This document shows positions 60,469-64,000 of a stretch of 64,000 nucleotides of DNA, one piece after another. The notes beneath the pieces were generated by a model, which was given only the letters and a program-made list of their open reading frames with translations, did not search any database and had not been told where the DNA came from. The position numbers and the translations under genes were made by a program. Position 1 is the stretch's first letter; the number at the start of each line of letters is the position of its first letter. Where the stretch lies: assembly GCA_028689615.1 (NCBI GenBank), contig JAQVCV010000008.1, forward strand, positions 5,843 through 69,842. Direction: 5' to 3'. Source of the stretch: Bacteroidales bacterium. GTDB lineage: Bacteria; Bacteroidota; Bacteroidia; Bacteroidales; TTA-H9.

Positions 60469-61590
60469 TTAGTTCAACATAACAGGCATAACCAACATCA
60501 ACAAATCTTCGTTTGAACTCACTCCGTCGATGGGCAGAATAAGTCCGGCTCTGTTGGGTGCCGACATTTCCAACCTCACATTTTCTGAATCCACGTTGCT
60601 GAGCATTTCAATCATGAAGCGAGAGTTGAAGCCGATTTCCATGTCATCCCCGTTGTATTCGCAGACCAATTCTTCGTCGGCGTTGTTGGAAAAATCAATG
60701 TCCTCGGCCGAAAGATGCAACATTTGTCCGGTGATTCTGAATCGGATTTGATGAGTTGACTGGTTGGCATACAAACCGGTGCGGCGAAGTGCATTTAACA
60801 AACTTACTCTGTTGATGACTAATGTGTTGGGATTGTCACGCGGGATTACTGCCTCGTAATTGGGGTATTTCCCGTCAATAAGCCTGCAAACCAGAGTGAA
60901 ATTGCCAAACCGATACAACGCGTTGGTGTTGTTGTATTCGATCATCACAGGTTCATCTATGTGTCCCAGGATCGATTTCAGGGTGTTGAGGGGTTTGCGG
61001 GGCATGATAAACGAAACTGTCTCTTCCGATCGTGCATCGGTGCGGCGGTATCTTACCAACTTATGAGCATCGGTGGCTACGAAGGTGGTATCGTCGGGCG
61101 TGAATTGAATGAAAATTCCAGCCATCACCGGACGCAGATCATCATTGCCTGTGGCAAAGATGGTTTTATTGATTCCGCCAATAAGTACTTCTGGATCAAC
61201 ACTCATACTCACTGCGTCCTCGAGCTGCGGAGGGCGTGGAAATTCTATAGCCGGATGTCCCGAAAGTTTGAAATCAGCTTTACCGGCAGATATTTGTATC
61301 AGCAGACTATCTGTATCAATTTGGAAGGTAACAGGGATGTCGGGAAAGGTTTTTAACGTGTCGATCAGAATTTTCGCGGGGATGGCAATCTCTGACGGAT
61401 CTTCCATTTTCAAAGGCTCAACTTTTACAGTCATTGTGGTTTCCTGATCAGAAGCTGTGATCTCTAACTGATCGTTGACGGCTCTGAACAGAAAATCGTC
61501 GAGAATGGGCAATGTGTTGCTTGAACTGAGCACTCCGTTGAGCGCTTGCAAGCTTTTTAAAAAGGTGGTGCTTGATACGATGAATTTCAT
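60469..61590 (-). CDS. dnaN: DNA polymerase III beta sliding clamp
   Basis: 373 residues, three DnaN domains: start MKFIVSSTTFLKSLQAL, ASDQETTMTVKVE, central RPVMAGIFIQF and ATDAHKLVRY, C-terminal DSENVRLEMSAPNRAGLI and the end VMPVMLN. It forms the ring that holds polymerase III on DNA. Neither dnaA nor recF is beside it in this window. A minus-strand -7 box TACATTTG lies at 61698-61705, about 108 bases upstream. Confidence 0.95.
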   Translation of the reverse strand: MKFIVSSTTFLKSLQALNGVLSSSNTLPILDDFLFRAVNDQLEITASDQETTMTVKVEPLKMEDPSEIAIPAKILIDTLKTFPDIPVTFQIDTDSLLIQISAGKADFKLSGHPAIEFPRPPQLEDAVSMSVDPEVLIGGINKTIFATGNDDLRPVMAGIFIQFTPDDTTFVATDAHKLVRYRRTDARSEETVSFIMPRKPLNTLKSILGHIDEPVMIEYNNTNALYRFGNFTLVCRLIDGKYPNYEAVIPRDNPNTLVINRVSLLNALRRTGLYANQSTHQIRFRITGQMLHLSAEDIDFSNNADEELVCEYNGDDMEIGFNSRFMIEMLSNVDSENVRLEMSAPNRAGLILPIDGVSSNEDLLMLVMPVMLN

Positions 61591-61760
61591 ATTACACGGT
61601 TTAATTGTTCGGCGTTAGGGTTCTAAAAGTAGTAATTCATAAAGGGTAATTATAATCGCCTGAAATATAGGTGTTGATATCTTCACTCCTTAACAGGCAA
61701 ATGTAAGCATTTAGCATTAACAGAGGCCAGTTTTTTGAATTTTTTTTCCCTCGAAAGGGC

Positions 61761-62417
61761 TTATTTCGTTGCTTGCTGACCTTTTTTGCTTAACGCAAAA
61801 CGGGTCTCTTCGCCTCTAAGCAGTCTTTTGATGTTCTTTAAATGGGTTAACGGCACTGCAATTCCAACTAAAATGCTCAACAAAGTAAAAGGTAAAGGTA
61901 CTTCGCCTGGAAGTATGAAATTAACCAAAAGAGGGAATAGGATGGCTCCGGTGATCGATCCCAGCGATACATATCGGAAAACGAGTAAAATGAGCAAGAA
62001 CCATGCAAGCACTATCAGCGAGGCTGCAGGAAACAACGCCAGGCCTACGCCCAACAAGGTAGCCACACCCTTTCCTCCACGAAAGGAGGTGTAAAGCGGG
62101 AAGATGTGCCCCAGAACAACAGCAACAGCGAATCCAAGTTTAAGGTAGGGAAGTGATTCTGCTTCAAACCCTTTTGAAAATAAATCAGACAGTGCAACCG
62201 CGAACCAGCCTTTGAATACATCCACCAGCAGAACTATCAGGCCGGTTCTTGCTCCCAGCACTCTGATTGTGTTGGTAGCGCCTGCATTCCCGCTGCCGTG
62301 TTCCCTCACATCGATACCAAAAAACCATTTCCCGAAGAAAACAGCAGGGGAAAACGATCCAAGAAGATAGGCGGTTATAATGCCGCTGATTATCATTATG
62401 TAGTTGATTTGACTCAT
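61761..62417 (-). CDS. plsY: Glycerol-3-phosphate acyltransferase PlsY
   Basis: 218 residues from the ATG at 62417 (MSQINYIMII); an ATG at 62447 adds ten residues. The three catalytic loops are clear: LGSFSPAV, SGNAGATNTIRVLG, and GHIFPLYTSFRGGKGVAT. About five membrane helices. It transfers acyl from acyl-phosphate to glycerol-3-phosphate in phospholipid synthesis. Between dnaN and the large AsmA-like gene. Confidence 0.92.
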   Translation of the reverse strand: MSQINYIMIISGIITAYLLGSFSPAVFFGKWFFGIDVREHGSGNAGATNTIRVLGARTGLIVLLVDVFKGWFAVALSDLFSKGFEAESLPYLKLGFAVAVVLGHIFPLYTSFRGGKGVATLLGVGLALFPAASLIVLAWFLLILLVFRYVSLGSITGAILFPLLVNFILPGEVPLPFTLLSILVGIAVPLTHLKNIKRLLRGEETRFALSKKGQQATK

Positions 62418-62493
62418 AGGTGTGGCAATTTTAAAAAATGGCGGCAAACCTACAAAAAATGATGGAATGCCGCCAATTCTTTATGCTCTTGTG

Positions 62494-64000
62494 TTATAAT
62501 TGTTTGGTTTCCATGTCTGATTTGAATTTAAGTGCTTCGTTAACCGGCCCCGACGACATCTTAAAGGCCTTCCATTTGCTGTCTTTATTCTCCTTGTCTT
62601 GTTTCTTGTTAAAGGCTTCGGCCTCTTCAGCAATTTTGGTGTTGAATGCTATGTTTGTTGATGCCCAGGTCATTACGCTTCCACGGCCAAATTCGAAATA
62701 GTAATAATCAGTTTCACCAAACCAAAAGAGCATTTTTATGTTGTCTTCGTTTTGGTTGGCTCTTTTCACTATTTGAAGATAAACTTTTACTATTTTGTTA
62801 ATGGCTTTTCCCTGAAGCACAATGATTCCGGCTGGTCCGATGCTGTTGAAAGAACTGGTGTTTGATTCCCATTTCAGGTCGATTCCTGTGAAAAGGCTGG
62901 CAGTTTTGAACGATTCGGTTAGTTTTTTATCTTTTGTTTGGAGCTCGAATCTTAGTTTTTCGGCTTCACTGGTTCCAATCAGGTCGGCCAGCGGTTTTTG
63001 ATACTGCTCGTTAGCAATCGATGCGGTTTGAACCTGAGCTTCTTCAAATGCTTTTAAAAGCGCTTCTGAGGCTGCTTTCATCAAGGGGTGGTCGAGCATC
63101 ATAATACCTTTGATTTGCTGCTGGCTCCCTTCTTTCTGGTTGGTGGCAAATTCTCCTGCAAGCTTTATGTCAAAAGTTGGAACAAACTGGAAATTGAGGT
63201 CTATTTTTCCGGTTGCTTTGATGTTGCAATTTGCTGAATCGAGTGATAGAATAGTTCCGGGCAAATTCTTGTTTTTGAGCAATGAGGGTGGAGCAATCGT
63301 GTAGGCTCCTTCTTTGTACACCATTTCGCCGTGCGCGGTCATAACCGGCAGATCGGTTGTGGCGGTTGGTTGGAGGAAGGCGGGGTAAAACCGTCCAGCA
63401 TTACGGGGCATCATTATGGCTGCCTTAACTTTATCGCCGCCCCCGTTGGTAATGGTTTTTTTGATGCCTATGCTAACCTCGCGTGGGTTTACCAGGCTGT
63501 CGGTCATAATCCATGTATTTTTCATTCCTTCACAATGCTTTACAATTGGGAATGAAACCTGCCCTGCAAATCGAAGGAATGGAATGGAGGCGTCAAAGTG
63601 AGCATCGCCCTTGAAATTGAATGCTCTGCTCAGGCTAAATGCTGTAGAATCGCCAACTCTGGCTGTGGCCAATGTTACCATTCGCGTCGAATCGGTATGA
63701 AGTTGCTTCAGGGTAAGGTTGCTCGAAATGGTTTTTCCGTCGGAATACAGGAAGCTTCCCCTGCCTGTCAGATACTTGCGCGAAACTATCTTTGCCGATA
63801 CGTTTGTAATTAGGTGGTGCAGGGTATCGTGCTTGGTGATGAGTTCGGCCTGATTGAATGGTTGCATCTTAGCTCCTGCCTCAATGGTCACTTTTCTATC
63901 GGGAATAATCAGGGCTGCATCTGCCACTCGTATGTATCTTACATCGCTGATGTTGATCAGGTTTTGTTCGATGTCGAAGGTGGCTGCAAATCCCATGAAA
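62494..64000 (-). CDS. Large AsmA-like protein, 3' part only
   Basis: About 500 residues of C-terminal sequence run to 63996 and the frame stays open to the window edge, so the start is off the window. The sequence is mainly beta-strand with repeated motifs (NISDVRYIRVADAALIIPDR, LDSANCNIKATGKIDLNFQF) as in AsmA/TamB-like bridge proteins, though I cannot be sure of the family. A Lys/Glu-rich segment follows at about residue 460. Function unknown; envelope lipid transport is a guess. Confidence 0.6.
   Translation of the reverse strand, partial: FMGFAATFDIEQNLINISDVRYIRVADAALIIPDRKVTIEAGAKMQPFNQAELITKHDTLHHLITNVSAKIVSRKYLTGRGSFLYSDGKTISSNLTLKQLHTDSTRMVTLATARVGDSTAFSLSRAFNFKGDAHFDASIPFLRFAGQVSFPIVKHCEGMKNTWIMTDSLVNPREVSIGIKKTITNGGGDKVKAAIMMPRNAGRFYPAFLQPTATTDLPVMTAHGEMVYKEGAYTIAPPSLLKNKNLPGTILSLDSANCNIKATGKIDLNFQFVPTFDIKLAGEFATNQKEGSQQQIKGIMMLDHPLMKAASEALLKAFEEAQVQTASIANEQYQKPLADLIGTSEAEKLRFELQTKDKKLTESFKTASLFTGIDLKWESNTSSFNSIGPAGIIVLQGKAINKIVKVYLQIVKRANQNEDNIKMLFWFGETDYYYFEFGRGSVMTWASTNIAFNTKIAEEAEAFNKKQDKENKDSKWKAFKMSSGPVNEALKFKSDMETKQL

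Overview
The window looks like the chromosome of an anaerobic, fermentative member of the Bacteroidota (Bacteroidales/Marinilabiliales-like). The evidence is the repeated -7 promoter element TAnnTTTG, proteins with type IX secretion (T9SS) C-terminal sorting domains, DUF4271/DUF4301/DUF4397 proteins, a split transketolase, and a set of oxygen-sensitive enzymes: [FeFe]-hydrogenases, HydG and hybrid cluster protein. There is no rRNA, tRNA, IS element or CRISPR array that I can support.

Layout. 1-2.4 kb: UbiA prenyltransferase, KdsC-like phosphatase and a DUF2520 protein on the minus strand. 2.4-6.2 kb: two T9SS-related genes set among satellite arrays with 21-bp and 42-bp periods. 6.2-20.1 kb: the centrepiece, a hydrogenase and H2-signalling island. 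HydC, HydB and HydA form an electron-bifurcating NAD-linked [FeFe]-hydrogenase. It is followed by a sensory hydrogenase fused to a histidine kinase, a lone receiver, a receiver-kinase, the redox repressor Rex, HydG, and a TM1266-type small regulator. A second sensory hydrogenase (with PAS domain), a SpoIIE-type phosphatase and a thioredoxin-like ferredoxin are transcribed divergently. Two Rex-like palindromes cover the hydABC promoter, so NADH/NAD+ state (Rex) and probably H2 itself (the two sensory hydrogenases) appear to control hydrogen metabolism.

20-38 kb: mostly housekeeping genes (RlmN-like methyltransferase, AroE, GlmM, TPR protein, split transketolase, Mpl, serine hydrolase) plus a large secreted DUF4397 protein. 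38-50 kb: metallo-hydrolase, TlpA-like thioredoxin, APS/PAPS reductase, an Abi_2 defence gene preceded by a structured RNA that resembles the abiF RNA class, an aminotransferase, a 21-bp satellite, DapB, DUF4301, and a RelE/HigB-HigA type toxin-antitoxin pair in which the toxin has a nonsense codon. 50-54 kb: an Rrf2 regulator, a ferredoxin-like protein and hybrid cluster protein, then two cupins. 54-64 kb: minus-strand housekeeping genes (cytidine deaminase, O-antigen ligase, S41 protease, RnpA, HemD, DUF4271, DnaN, PlsY) and the 3' part of a large AsmA-like protein that runs off the window.

Two themes stand out beyond single genes. First, the intergenic DNA holds four tandem arrays, three of them locked to a 21- or 42-bp period, and a separate dispersed element whose hairpins show compensatory changes between two copies. 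Second, palindromic operators can be read at several promoters: Rex-type sites upstream of hydC, a GTAT-N4-ATAC site shared by hydG and the rrf2-hcp operon, and a TTGTCA-N8-TGACAA pair at cysH. All homology calls are from recognising motifs by eye; no database search was run.
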